Notes under the pieces: model-generated
The model's input: only the letters and a program-made list of their open reading frames with translations
Databases searched by the model: none
Told to the model about the DNA's origin: nothing
In this document: piece by piece, positions 55,296-62,988 of the stretch
How positions within the stretch are numbered: position 1 is the first letter of the stretch
Layout of the letters: the number at the start of each line of letters is the position of its first letter
NCBI RefSeq assembly: GCF_000961095.1
Contig: NZ_CP011058.1
Location: forward strand, 2,748,501-2,812,500
Reading direction: 5' to 3'
From: Paenibacillus beijingensis
GTDB lineage: Bacteria; Bacillota; Bacilli; Paenibacillales; Paenibacillaceae
DNA: 64,000 nucleotides
Program-made: the position numbers and the translations under genes

Positions 55296-55314
55296 TTAGA
55301 GGGAGGACAGTTTC

Positions 55315-55707
55315 ATGGCTCAAGTGCAATACTATGGAACCGGTCGTCGTAAACACTCCGTAGCACGCGTTCGTCTCGTGCCGGGTGAAGGACGAATCAT
55401 TGTAAATAAACGCGATCTGAACGAATATTTTGGTCTGGAAACGCTCAAACTGATCGTTAAACAACCGCTGACGCTGACCGAAACGACCGGCAAATACGAC
55501 GTGCTCGTTATCGCTCATGGCGGCGGCATCTCCGGACAAGCCGGCGCAATCCGTCACGGTATCTCCCGTGCGCTGCTCAAAGCCGATCCGGAATTCCGTC
55601 CGGCTCTGAAACGCGCCGGATTCCTGACGCGTGATCCACGCATGAAAGAACGTAAGAAATACGGCCTTAAAGCGGCTCGTCGCGCTCCTCAGTTCTCGAA
55701 ACGTTAA
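55315..55707 (+). CDS. rpsI: 30S ribosomal protein S9
   Basis: 130 residues; its basic C-terminal tail ending 'APQFSKR' reaches P-site tRNA. 'YGTGRRKHSVARVRLVPGEG' and 'GGGISGQAGAIRHGI' are typical. ATG after GGGAGGA. Closed by a terminator. Confidence 0.98.
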   Translation: MAQVQYYGTGRRKHSVARVRLVPGEGRIIVNKRDLNEYFGLETLKLIVKQPLTLTETTGKYDVLVIAHGGGISGQAGAIRHGISRALLKADPEFRPALKRAGFLTRDPRMKERKKYGLKAARRAPQFSKR

Positions 55708-55733
55708 TTGGAGAGCCGGCTGGACCGGTTTAC

Positions 55734-55774
55734 AAAATACCTTTCTCGCCTCAAAACGGGAAAGGTATTTTTTT
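55734..55774 (+). terminator. Rho-independent terminator after rpsI
   Basis: AAAATACCTTTC (55734-55745) pairs with GAAAGGTATTTT (55760-55771), 14-nt loop, T run to 55774. Confidence 0.92.
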
Positions 55775-55870
55775 ACCCTTTTTCAATGACAAAAAAAGGG
55801 TAATGTTTCACGTGGATCGTTTCTTATCTTTTATACATGTTATATAGGCGATGGAGAGGACGGATGAAGC

Positions 55871-56824
55871 ATGAAAACCCCTTTGTACTTTAATCACGAC
55901 GGTGGCGTGGACGATCTTGTGTCCCTCTTTTTGCTGCTGCAGATGGAAAATGTGGAGCTGATCGGCGTTTCGGTCATCGATGCCGACTGTTATGTGGAGC
56001 CGGCCGTATCGGCCAGCCGCAAAATCATCGACCGTTTTGGCGCGAAGCGGTCAGGGGGAAGGCTGGAAGTGGCCCGTTCCAACTCCCGCGGTAAAAACCC
56101 GTTTCCGAAAGAGTGGCGGATGCATGCGTTTTATGTCGACGCGCTGCCCATTCTAAATGAATCGGGCCATGTGGAGACGCCGCTTGCTGCGTTTCCGGCG
56201 CATAAGGACCTGATTTCCAAAGTCAGCGCCAGCGACAAGCCGGTCACGCTGCTGTTCACCGGTCCGCTTACGGATCTGGCGCGGGCGCTCGACGAAGCTC
56301 CGGAGCTGGAGAACAACATCGCGAAGCTGTACTGGATGGGCGGTACGTTTTTGCCGGACGGCAATGTGGCCGAACCCGAGCACGACGGAACGGCGGAATG
56401 GAACGCGTTCTGGGATCCTGAAGCGGCCGCTCGCGTATGGGAAAGCGGCATCGAGATTGAGATGGTGGCGCTGGAGAGCACGAACAAAGTGCCGCTTACG
56501 CTGGATGTGCGGGCGCAGTGGGCACACAAGCGCCGCTTTGAGGGTATCGATTTTGTCGGGCAGTGCTATGCGATGGTCCCGCCGCTCGTCCATTTTGCGA
56601 CGAATTCGACCTATTACTTGTGGGATGTGCTGACGACAGTCATCATTGGCCGGCCCGGCCTCGTCCGCTCCAGATCCGCGATCTGCGCGGTCATCCCGGA
56701 CGGACCGTCCCAGGGACGTACGGTGGAGACGCCGGACGGCCGCCCTGTCAACGTGGTGGAGGACGTCGATGCGGAAGCATTTTTCGCCTACATGACGGAC
56801 TTGGCGGCTGCCGCAAAATCGTGA
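55871..56824 (+). CDS. Inosine-uridine nucleoside N-ribohydrolase family protein
   Basis: 317 residues. The N-terminus 'YFNHDGGVDDLVSLFLLL' matches the calcium-binding DxDxGxDD motif of nucleoside hydrolases, except that the first Asp is Asn8; Asp10, Asp14 and Asp15 remain. 'LLFTGPLTDLARAL' and 'LYWMGGTF' are the usual second and third blocks, and 'YLWDVLTTVI' supplies the C-terminal Asp. The family hydrolyses the N-glycosidic bond of ribonucleosides; base preference is not predictable. ATG follows GGAGAGGA. Stands alone between the rpsI terminator and the cysH promoter. Confidence 0.88.
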   Translation: MKTPLYFNHDGGVDDLVSLFLLLQMENVELIGVSVIDADCYVEPAVSASRKIIDRFGAKRSGGRLEVARSNSRGKNPFPKEWRMHAFYVDALPILNESGHVETPLAAFPAHKDLISKVSASDKPVTLLFTGPLTDLARALDEAPELENNIAKLYWMGGTFLPDGNVAEPEHDGTAEWNAFWDPEAAARVWESGIEIEMVALESTNKVPLTLDVRAQWAHKRRFEGIDFVGQCYAMVPPLVHFATNSTYYLWDVLTTVIIGRPGLVRSRSAICAVIPDGPSQGRTVETPDGRPVNVVEDVDAEAFFAYMTDLAAAAKS

Positions 56825-56914
56825 CAAGCGCCCAGTGCATAAGATAGACGGCCGGCTTAGCGTTCAATTGGATGCCAGAAGGGGAAACGGCCGATCATTA
56901 CCACAATTAAAGCA

Positions 56915-56943
56915 TTGAACAATAGCGGCTTTGGACGTATAAT
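56915..56943 (+). promoter_or_regulatory. Sigma-A promoter for cysH-sat
   Basis: TTGAAC (56915-56920), 17-nt spacer, perfect TATAAT (56938-56943), about 45 nt before the cysH ATG. No S-box or T-box is present in this short leader. Confidence 0.9.
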
Positions 56944-56994
56944 TTAATTAATGCATACAAAGTTACTAGGAATTTATATGGAGGTAATTGCGAG

Positions 56995-57687
56995 ATGAAC
57001 TTATTGGAAAAAGAAGCGCTCGTTACGCAGAAAGCGGTTGAGCTGGAGGATGCGACTCCTGAAGCGATTCTGAAATATGCGGTCGAAACGTTCCCGAATA
57101 TTACGTTTGCGTGCAGCTTTGGCGCCGAAGACGTCGTGCTCGTCGACATGCTGCAGAAGATCAGCCCGAAGACGGACATTTTTTATTTGGATACGGACTT
57201 TCACTTCAAGGAAACCTATGAAACGCGCGACCGTCTGGAGCAGCATTACAACATGAAGTTCGTACGGGTATCGCCGGTGCTGACACCGGAGGAGCAGGCG
57301 GAGAAGCACGGAGCCGAGCTGTGGAAAAGCGACCCGAACGCATGCTGCAACATCCGTAAGGTTGAGCCGCTGACACGTATCTTGTCCAAATACGATGCCT
57401 GGATTACCGGTATCCGCCGCGATCAGGCGCCGACACGCGCCAACGCGAAGAAAGTGGAATACGATACGAAATTCGGTCTCATCAAGTTTAATCCGATTGC
57501 AAGCTGGACGTCGGAAGACGTTTGGAACTATATCCGCTCCAACAATATCATTTACAACCCGCTGCATGACAACCACTACCCAAGCATCGGCTGCGAATAC
57601 TGTACCCGCCAAGTTATGCCGGGCGAAGACCCGCGTGCCGGACGCTGGTCGGGTAATGAAAAGACGGAATGCGGACTTCATAAGTAA
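56995..57687 (+). CDS. cysH: Phosphoadenylyl/adenylyl-sulfate reductase
   Basis: 230 residues. It reduces (P)APS to sulfite with thioredoxin. The PP-loop-type site is 'FACSFGAEDVVLVDM'. Cys117-Cys118 and Cys200-xx-Cys203 are the [4Fe-4S] ligands typical of reductases that accept APS, and the C-terminal 'TECGLH' (Cys226) is the nucleophile. ATG after GGAGGT. With sat it forms a two-gene sulfate-assimilation operon without an obvious APS kinase, in line with direct APS reduction (inference). Confidence 0.95.
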   Translation: MNLLEKEALVTQKAVELEDATPEAILKYAVETFPNITFACSFGAEDVVLVDMLQKISPKTDIFYLDTDFHFKETYETRDRLEQHYNMKFVRVSPVLTPEEQAEKHGAELWKSDPNACCNIRKVEPLTRILSKYDAWITGIRRDQAPTRANAKKVEYDTKFGLIKFNPIASWTSEDVWNYIRSNNIIYNPLHDNHYPSIGCEYCTRQVMPGEDPRAGRWSGNEKTECGLHK

Positions 57688-57727
57688 TTGAAGCGGACAA
57701 GGATCAACGAGGAGGAGAACGTAAATA

Positions 57728-58897
57728 ATGAGCAATATTAAACCTCACGGCGGCGAACTGGTCAACCGAGTCGCCGAAGGCGCGCAGCGGGAACAGCTGC
57801 TAAGCGAAGCGAAAGGCTTGAAATCCGTTACGATCGACAGTTGGACGGTATCGGATCTGGATCTGATCGGCGTGGGCGCTTTTTCGCCGCTGACCGGCTT
57901 CCTGAATGAGACGGACTATCGTTCCGTTGTCGACAACATACGGCTTGCGAATGGCCTCGTTTGGAGCATTCCGATTACACTGGCCGTCGAAGCGGCGAAA
58001 GCGGCCGAGCTTGCGGCAGGCGAGCGCGTTGCTCTGATTGGCGAAGACGGCGTCGTCTACGGCATTCTGGACGTGGAGAGCATCTACAGCGTCGATCAGA
58101 AGCATGAGGCGGTTAACGTATTCAAAACCGACGATCTGGAGCATCCGGGCGTCAAAAAGCTGTTTTCCCGTCCTTCCACTTACGTGGGCGGCCCGATTAC
58201 GGTGCTGAACCGTCCGCAGCCGGACAAATTTGGCGAGTTTTATTTTGATCCGAGCGAAACGAGAGCGATTTTTGCGGACAAAGGATGGAATACCGTCGTC
58301 GGCTTCCAAACCCGCAACCCGGTTCACCGCGCACATGAATTTATTCAAAAATGCGCCATGGAAATTGTGGACGGCCTGTTCCTTAATCCGCTCGTCGGCG
58401 AAACGAAATCCGATGATGTGCCGGCAAACGTGCGCATGAAGAGCTATCTGGCGCTGCTGGAAAACTATTATCCGCAAAACCGCGCGTTCCTCGGCGTGTT
58501 CCCGGCGGCAATGCGCTATGCGGGACCGCGCGAAGCGATTTTCCATGCGATGGTGCGCAAAAACTATGGCTGCACCCACTTTATCGTGGGACGCGACCAT
58601 GCCGGCGTAGGCGACTACTACGGAACGTACGAGGCGCAGGATCTGCTCAAGTCGTTCCCGGCCGAAGACCTCGGTATTACGCCGCTTTATTTCGAGCACA
58701 GCTTCTTCTGCAAGAAGTGCAACAACATGGCGACCAGCAAAACGTGTCCGCACGACAAGTCGGAGCATCTGACGCTGTCCGGAACAAAAGTGCGCGCCAT
58801 GCTGCGCGACGGCATCTGCCCGCCGCCTGAATTCTCCCGTCCGGAAGTGGCGAAGATTCTGATCGAAGGCATGTCGGAGCAGCCGGTCAATAACTAA
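57728..58897 (+). CDS. sat: Sulfate adenylyltransferase (ATP sulfurylase)
   Basis: 389 residues, monofunctional form. It makes APS from ATP and sulfate. 'GFQTRNPVHRAHE' holds the QxRN and HxxH-like substrate motifs and 'FIVGRDHAGVG' the second. The cysteine cluster 'CKKCNNMATSKTCPHD' near the C-terminus probably binds zinc as in other bacterial enzymes. ATG after GAGGAGGA; 40 nt after cysH. A bulged stem GATAGGCCCGT / ACGGGCTATC follows (58902-58924) without a T run. Confidence 0.97.
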   Translation: MSNIKPHGGELVNRVAEGAQREQLLSEAKGLKSVTIDSWTVSDLDLIGVGAFSPLTGFLNETDYRSVVDNIRLANGLVWSIPITLAVEAAKAAELAAGERVALIGEDGVVYGILDVESIYSVDQKHEAVNVFKTDDLEHPGVKKLFSRPSTYVGGPITVLNRPQPDKFGEFYFDPSETRAIFADKGWNTVVGFQTRNPVHRAHEFIQKCAMEIVDGLFLNPLVGETKSDDVPANVRMKSYLALLENYYPQNRAFLGVFPAAMRYAGPREAIFHAMVRKNYGCTHFIVGRDHAGVGDYYGTYEAQDLLKSFPAEDLGITPLYFEHSFFCKKCNNMATSKTCPHDKSEHLTLSGTKVRAMLRDGICPPPEFSRPEVAKILIEGMSEQPVNN

Positions 58898-58921
58898 ATC
58901 GATAGGCCCGTGAACGGGCTA

Positions 58922-58950
58922 TCATATTCAGCCACCCTGTCCCATATACA
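58922..58950 (+). promoter_or_regulatory. Sigma-E-like sporulation promoter for cwlD
   Basis: TCATATT (58922-58928), 14-nt spacer, CATATACA (58943-58950). It agrees fully with the sigma-E -35 pattern and at 6 of 8 positions with the -10 (CATACANT). cwlD is a mother-cell sporulation gene in B. subtilis, which supports the call. Confidence 0.6.
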
Positions 58951-59018
58951 TGATAACGGGTCCGGTGCTTATCCAAGCCCCGACTATTATCTTGCTGTGG
59001 GACGGGGTGGCTTTGTCT

Positions 59019-59903
59019 ATGAAGAAACAATCCGTGACGGGCGGCCGCAGAGGCGGCAGGCGGAGCGTTTTTTTTCGCAAACGCGTCATTGTATGGATGA
59101 GTCCCCGGGGCGTGCTGCGGATCGCAATCGGGCTCTCCATGATCGTTCTTGTCGCCTGGATGCTCGGCAAGGAAGTGCCGGTATCGCGCACATGGACCTA
59201 TTGGACGCTGCCGCTGTCGGGCAAGACGATCGTGCTGGACGCCGGTCACGGCGGGGTGGACGGAGGCGCCGTCAGCAGGGAAGGCTATATCGAGAAGGAT
59301 CTCAATTTGGCGATCGCGCTCCATTTGCGGGATTACCTGCAGCAGGCCGGAGCTGTCGTCTACATGACGCGGGAAGGCGACTACGACCTGGCAGGCAGCG
59401 GAACAACGGGTTATTCCAAGCGAAAAACCGAAGATTTGCTGCAGCGGGTCCAGTTCGTGAAAGACCGGGGGGCCAGCATGGTGGTCAGCATCCACATGAA
59501 CAGCATCCCGTCCTCGAAATGGTCCGGGGCGCAGACGTTTTATTATCCGAGCTATCCGGATAACGCATCGCTGGCCGCTCTGATCCAGAGCGAAATTACG
59601 CGCAATCTCGAAAATACAAAGCGGGTCGCTTCGACGGTTAATACCGTCTATTTGCTCAAAGCGCTGGAGAGTGTGCCGAGCGCGCTCGTGGAGGTCGGTT
59701 TCCTGTCCAATCCCGGAGAGGCGCAGCTGCTGGCGGATGCGGAATATCAGAAAAAAGTGGCGGCGTCCATTTATCAAGGCATTTTGCGTTACAGCAGCGG
59801 CGAGCGGTTGCCCGGCAGCGGCGAACGGCCGTCCGATAGTGGCGAACGGCTGCCCCGAAGCGCTGAACGACCGCCTGGAAGTGGCAAAGCGGCTGGAAAA
59901 TAA
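59019..59903 (+). CDS. cwlD: Germination-specific N-acetylmuramoyl-L-alanine amidase CwlD
   Basis: 294 residues. Basic N-terminus, one transmembrane anchor (about 31-49), then an Amidase_3 zinc domain: His77 in 'LDAGHGG', Glu92 in 'YIEKDLN', His in 'SIHMNS' and the catalytic Glu in 'LVEVGFLSNP'. It strips peptides from muramic acid so that muramic lactam can form in spore cortex. The last ~33 residues are five imperfect SGERxP units, unusual for the family. ATG 59019 follows GACGGGGTGG; TTG 59013 is possible. Confidence 0.93.
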   Translation: MKKQSVTGGRRGGRRSVFFRKRVIVWMSPRGVLRIAIGLSMIVLVAWMLGKEVPVSRTWTYWTLPLSGKTIVLDAGHGGVDGGAVSREGYIEKDLNLAIALHLRDYLQQAGAVVYMTREGDYDLAGSGTTGYSKRKTEDLLQRVQFVKDRGASMVVSIHMNSIPSSKWSGAQTFYYPSYPDNASLAALIQSEITRNLENTKRVASTVNTVYLLKALESVPSALVEVGFLSNPGEAQLLADAEYQKKVAASIYQGILRYSSGERLPGSGERPSDSGERLPRSAERPPGSGKAAGK

Positions 59904-59955
59904 CGGATGGGTTCAAAGCATTTGTAAAGCTTGTCTGCGGGTGCGGACAGCCGTC

Positions 59956-59983
59956 TTGGAAGGAACCGGGACTATGCTATAAT
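59956..59983 (+). promoter_or_regulatory. Sigma-A promoter for salA/mrp
   Basis: TTGGAA (59956-59961), 16-nt spacer, perfect TATAAT (59978-59983) with extended TGC. About 65 nt before the ATG at 60049. Confidence 0.88.
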
Positions 59984-60048
59984 AGACACAGTTGGAAAGA
60001 AAGTGCAGCGAAAGCGGCCATTTTAGCGAATCCGGGGTGGGCATATCG

Positions 60049-61170
60049 ATGTTGACACGTGAGCAAGTGCTTGATGCCATGAATGCTTTTATAGAAGAAA
60101 GCGCTGCGGACCAAATCGCGGTCCGCGACGTGATGGTGCAGGGCCGTCAAGTTTCACTGACGGTCCTGACCGTCAGCGGGGAGGCGGAGCCCCCGCTGGA
60201 AGCCGCGCTGCGCGCAGCGCTGCAGCGCGCAGGGGCCGAAACCGTGCACTTCCGGTTTCGGGCCCTCGAGGGCGCCGCGGGCGGCGCAGGCACGGGCGCG
60301 CCGCAGGCGGAGCGGGCGGCCGGCGGCGCGGGCAAAGCCGCTGCCGCGGGCGCAGGCGCGAAAGGCCCCGTGAAAGGGCACGGGGCCGGGCTTAGCAGCC
60401 CGCTGCTGGCCGAAGGCAGCGGGGTGCAGTTCATCGCCGTCGCCAGCGGCAAGGGCGGCGTCGGCAAATCGACCGTCACCGTCAATCTGGCGGTGGCGCT
60501 CGCCCGCAAGGGCAAGCGTGTCGGCCTGATCGACGCCGACATTTACGGATTCAGCGTGCCCGATATGATGGGCATCGAGGAGCGGCCGCAGGTCGTGAAC
60601 GGCCGCATCATTCCGATCGAGCGCTTCGGCGTCAAAGTGATCAGCATGGGCTTTTTCGTCGAGGATAATGCTCCGGTCGTATGGCGCGGTCCGATGCTCG
60701 GCCGGATGCTTAGAAATTTCTTCGCGGAGATCGAGTGGGGAGAGCTTGATTACGTTCTGCTTGATCTGCCGCCGGGAACGGGGGATGTGGCGCTGGACGT
60801 TCACCAGATTCTCCCGCAGAGCAAAGAAATAATCGTGACGACGCCTCATGCGACGGCGGCTTTTGTTGCCGCGCGGGCCGGCGCGATGGCCATTCAGACC
60901 GAACACGAAATATTGGGCGTCGTCGAAAATATGGCTTACTACGCCTGCTGCAGCTGCGGCGAGAAAGAATACATATTCGGCCGCGGCGGCGGAGCCCGGC
61001 TCGCGGAATCGCTGCATACCGATCTGCTGGCCCAGCTTCCGCTCGGCCAGCCGGACAATCATCCGTCCGAGCCTGATTTCTCGCCTTCCGTATATAAGGC
61101 GGAATCCGAGACCGGAGCGATCTATTTGGAACTGGCAGCCCGTATTATTGCAAAAACGGGGCAGGAGTAG
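60049..61170 (+). CDS. salA: Mrp/NBP35-family P-loop ATPase, SalA orthologue by context
   Basis: 373 residues. An N-terminal MIP18/DUF59-like domain (1-70), an Ala/Gly-rich linker of about 45 residues (74-118), then an ATPase with the deviant Walker A 'ASGKGGVGKST' (132-142), 'LIDADIYGFS' and 'LLDLPPGTGD'. 'CCSCG' near residue 305 is the CxxC used for Fe-S binding in the family. Mrp proteins carry Fe-S clusters; SalA of B. subtilis also represses scoC. ATG 60049 follows CGGGGTGGG. Order cwlD-salA-gerD matches B. subtilis. Confidence 0.9.
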   Translation: MLTREQVLDAMNAFIEESAADQIAVRDVMVQGRQVSLTVLTVSGEAEPPLEAALRAALQRAGAETVHFRFRALEGAAGGAGTGAPQAERAAGGAGKAAAAGAGAKGPVKGHGAGLSSPLLAEGSGVQFIAVASGKGGVGKSTVTVNLAVALARKGKRVGLIDADIYGFSVPDMMGIEERPQVVNGRIIPIERFGVKVISMGFFVEDNAPVVWRGPMLGRMLRNFFAEIEWGELDYVLLDLPPGTGDVALDVHQILPQSKEIIVTTPHATAAFVAARAGAMAIQTEHEILGVVENMAYYACCSCGEKEYIFGRGGGARLAESLHTDLLAQLPLGQPDNHPSEPDFSPSVYKAESETGAIYLELAARIIAKTGQE

Positions 61171-61370
61171 CCGCAAAGACTCAGCCTCGTCCATCATATT
61201 GCCAATCACCGCTATGGTCCTAGCGGCTTAAGCTGCCGGGCCGGGCCGGTGGCCGGATCGAAGCTGTGGGCGGCCGAACAGGCGATGCGGAGCGCAGCCG
61301 GGCAAAACCGACGCGCTGTACGATCGGGCGCCCCCCGATATGCGGCTGCCGCCAAAGCGCCTCAAACCAT

Positions 61371-61413
61371 AAACGGCTTGTGCCGTCCGTGAAGCGGACA
61401 GCGCAAGCCGTTT
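61371..61413. terminator. Bidirectional terminator between convergent salA and gerD
   Basis: AAACGGCTTG (61371-61380) pairs with CAAGCCGTTT (61404-61413), with inner GTCCG/CGGAC. Short A/T runs flank both sides. The 200 nt between it and salA (61171-61370) are GC-rich with no gene. Confidence 0.75.
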
Positions 61414-61451
61414 CCACTTGTTGAGCGGATGTCCTCGGGCAATCCAGCCGA

Positions 61452-62117
61452 TTAACTGGAGGACTCGCCTTCGCCGCCACCGTCACCGCCGCCGTCTTCC
61501 GATCCGCCTTCTCCGCCTGAAGTGATTTTTTCATTCGGCTTCGGCTTCAATTCATCCTGGACGGCCTTTTTCATCAAATCCATCATTTCAAGCCGGAAGA
61601 TCGGATTTTGCATCGTGTCCTGCATGATGCCCATGACCTGTTTGCGGTACTGGGTGCTTTGCAGCACATCAAGTATCATTTTGTCCATCTCGGGATTTTT
61701 CATTACTTGGATAAGATCTTTTTGGTACGTCGGATCCTTGAGCAGGTCCTTGTGGATCTCTTTATTTTGTTTGTTGACGGCTTTCGCGAATTCGCCTGCG
61801 AAGCGGGTATCCGTCATAAGCTGCTTGATTACTTTGTCATACTCGGGCGAAACGAGCACGTCCTTCACCGCCATGCGGACATTTTCCTTATCCTGGACCG
61901 ACAGCAATTTCAAGCCGGAACCGCCGCCGCTTGATTGCATGGTCGATTCTTGAAGCGCCTTTTGGGCATCTTCGGTTTTCAGAATATCAATGACCATCGA
62001 TTTCATATCCTTATAGCTCATCGCTTGACCGCCTCCTCCGGACGGTTCGGAACCGCAGCCTGTGAGCATCGACGCGAGCAGCGCAGTCAAAGCGATTACG
62101 GATAACCGAATACGCAT
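61452..62117 (-). CDS. gerD: Spore germination lipoprotein GerD
   Basis: 221 residues. Lipoprotein signal with lipobox LTGC (Cys21), a Ser/Gly linker, then a helical core with repeated short helices ('DPTYQKDLIQVMKNPEMD') as in the GerD scaffold that clusters germinant receptors in the inner spore membrane. The last ~25 residues are Gly/Glu/Asp/Ser only. ATG at 62117 follows AGGAGG on the minus strand; the frame is open much further upstream but without a signal peptide. A sigma-G-like promoter is at 62194-62223. Confidence 0.95.
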   Translation of the reverse strand: MRIRLSVIALTALLASMLTGCGSEPSGGGGQAMSYKDMKSMVIDILKTEDAQKALQESTMQSSGGGSGLKLLSVQDKENVRMAVKDVLVSPEYDKVIKQLMTDTRFAGEFAKAVNKQNKEIHKDLLKDPTYQKDLIQVMKNPEMDKMILDVLQSTQYRKQVMGIMQDTMQNPIFRLEMMDLMKKAVQDELKPKPNEKITSGGEGGSEDGGGDGGGEGESSS

Positions 62118-62193
62118 GATGTTTATTTTTCCTCCTTCAAATCCCGCTGCGCCCCATAAGCGATCGTGGAGGAGAGGATTTTCGTCTTGGGCG

Positions 62194-62223
62194 TAGTATG
62201 TGTTTAATCCGGCATGATTATCA
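62194..62223 (-). promoter_or_regulatory. Sigma-G-like forespore promoter for gerD
   Basis: On the minus strand: TGATAA (62223-62218), 17-nt spacer, CATACTA (62200-62194). The -10 is a perfect match to the sigma-G consensus; the -35 is partial. gerD is a sigma-G gene in B. subtilis. Confidence 0.7.
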
Positions 62224-62233
62224 ACGGGGGATC

Positions 62234-62262
62234 TTAGCATTTTGCCATGTTCATGGTAGAAT
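62234..62262 (+). promoter_or_regulatory. Sigma-A promoter for kbaA
   Basis: TTAGCA (62234-62239), 17-nt spacer, TAGAAT (62257-62262), divergent from the gerD promoter with about 10 nt between them. Confidence 0.65.
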
Positions 62263-62355
62263 AAAGGCAACCGTTTCCGGAAGCGGATACAAATGTTGGG
62301 AATATTCGGAAAACACGTAGCGGCCGAAGGCGGAAACAAGCTGGGGAGGGTCACA

Positions 62356-62979
62356 ATGAATCTCAGAAAATGGTTTTTTCTGTTTTGGACCTGCATGGCG
62401 GTTGGGGGAGCGGTAACTATACTGACAGGCAGCATCATGCAGTGGGCGGATCAGTCATACGGTTTTCTGGGATTGCGTGCTGCCGGATTCAACGCCTTCA
62501 TGATGGCGCTCGTCGGTCTGCTTATCGGCGCATTCAGCCAAATGGGCTTCTTCGCCTATTTAACGCTGAATTACATTGCCATGAGCGTACTGGGCAAACG
62601 TTATTTGTGGATCGCGCTGCAAGCATATACGACGGTTTTCGCATTGGCTTTTATCGGTTATATATTGTTTCAAGGACGTGACCGTCTTGGCGAATGGCTG
62701 TTTTGGGGGCTGCCTTTACTTCTTGTCGCCGCCGCAGCGGCTGCGGCGGCCGTCAAATCGCATCTGACCAATAAGAGCGCCATTATACCGACGTTGTTTC
62801 TAATGGTGGTGGTGACCGCGATCGAAGCATGGCCCAGCTTTCAAGCGGAAAGCAATGCCGGAGGCATTATTTTTATGATCGTTCCGCTCTTGGCCTGCAA
62901 CGCTTATCAGATTCTGATGCTGCACCGCTTTGTGAACAAAGAAGAAGCCGGCCCGCGCGTAAAGGCGAAGACGGCTTAA
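62356..62979 (+). CDS. kbaA: KinB-signalling pathway activation protein KbaA
   Basis: 207 residues with about six transmembrane helices. 'GAFSQMGFFAYLTLNYIAMS' is the conserved central block of the family. In B. subtilis KbaA is needed for KinB input into the sporulation phosphorelay. One helix contains eight consecutive alanines. ATG 62356 follows GGGGAGGG (about 62342-62349); an upstream ATG at 62293 lacks a ribosome site. Confidence 0.92.
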   Translation: MNLRKWFFLFWTCMAVGGAVTILTGSIMQWADQSYGFLGLRAAGFNAFMMALVGLLIGAFSQMGFFAYLTLNYIAMSVLGKRYLWIALQAYTTVFALAFIGYILFQGRDRLGEWLFWGLPLLLVAAAAAAAAVKSHLTNKSAIIPTLFLMVVVTAIEAWPSFQAESNAGGIIFMIVPLLACNAYQILMLHRFVNKEEAGPRVKAKTA

Positions 62980-62988
62980 TGGCTTCTA

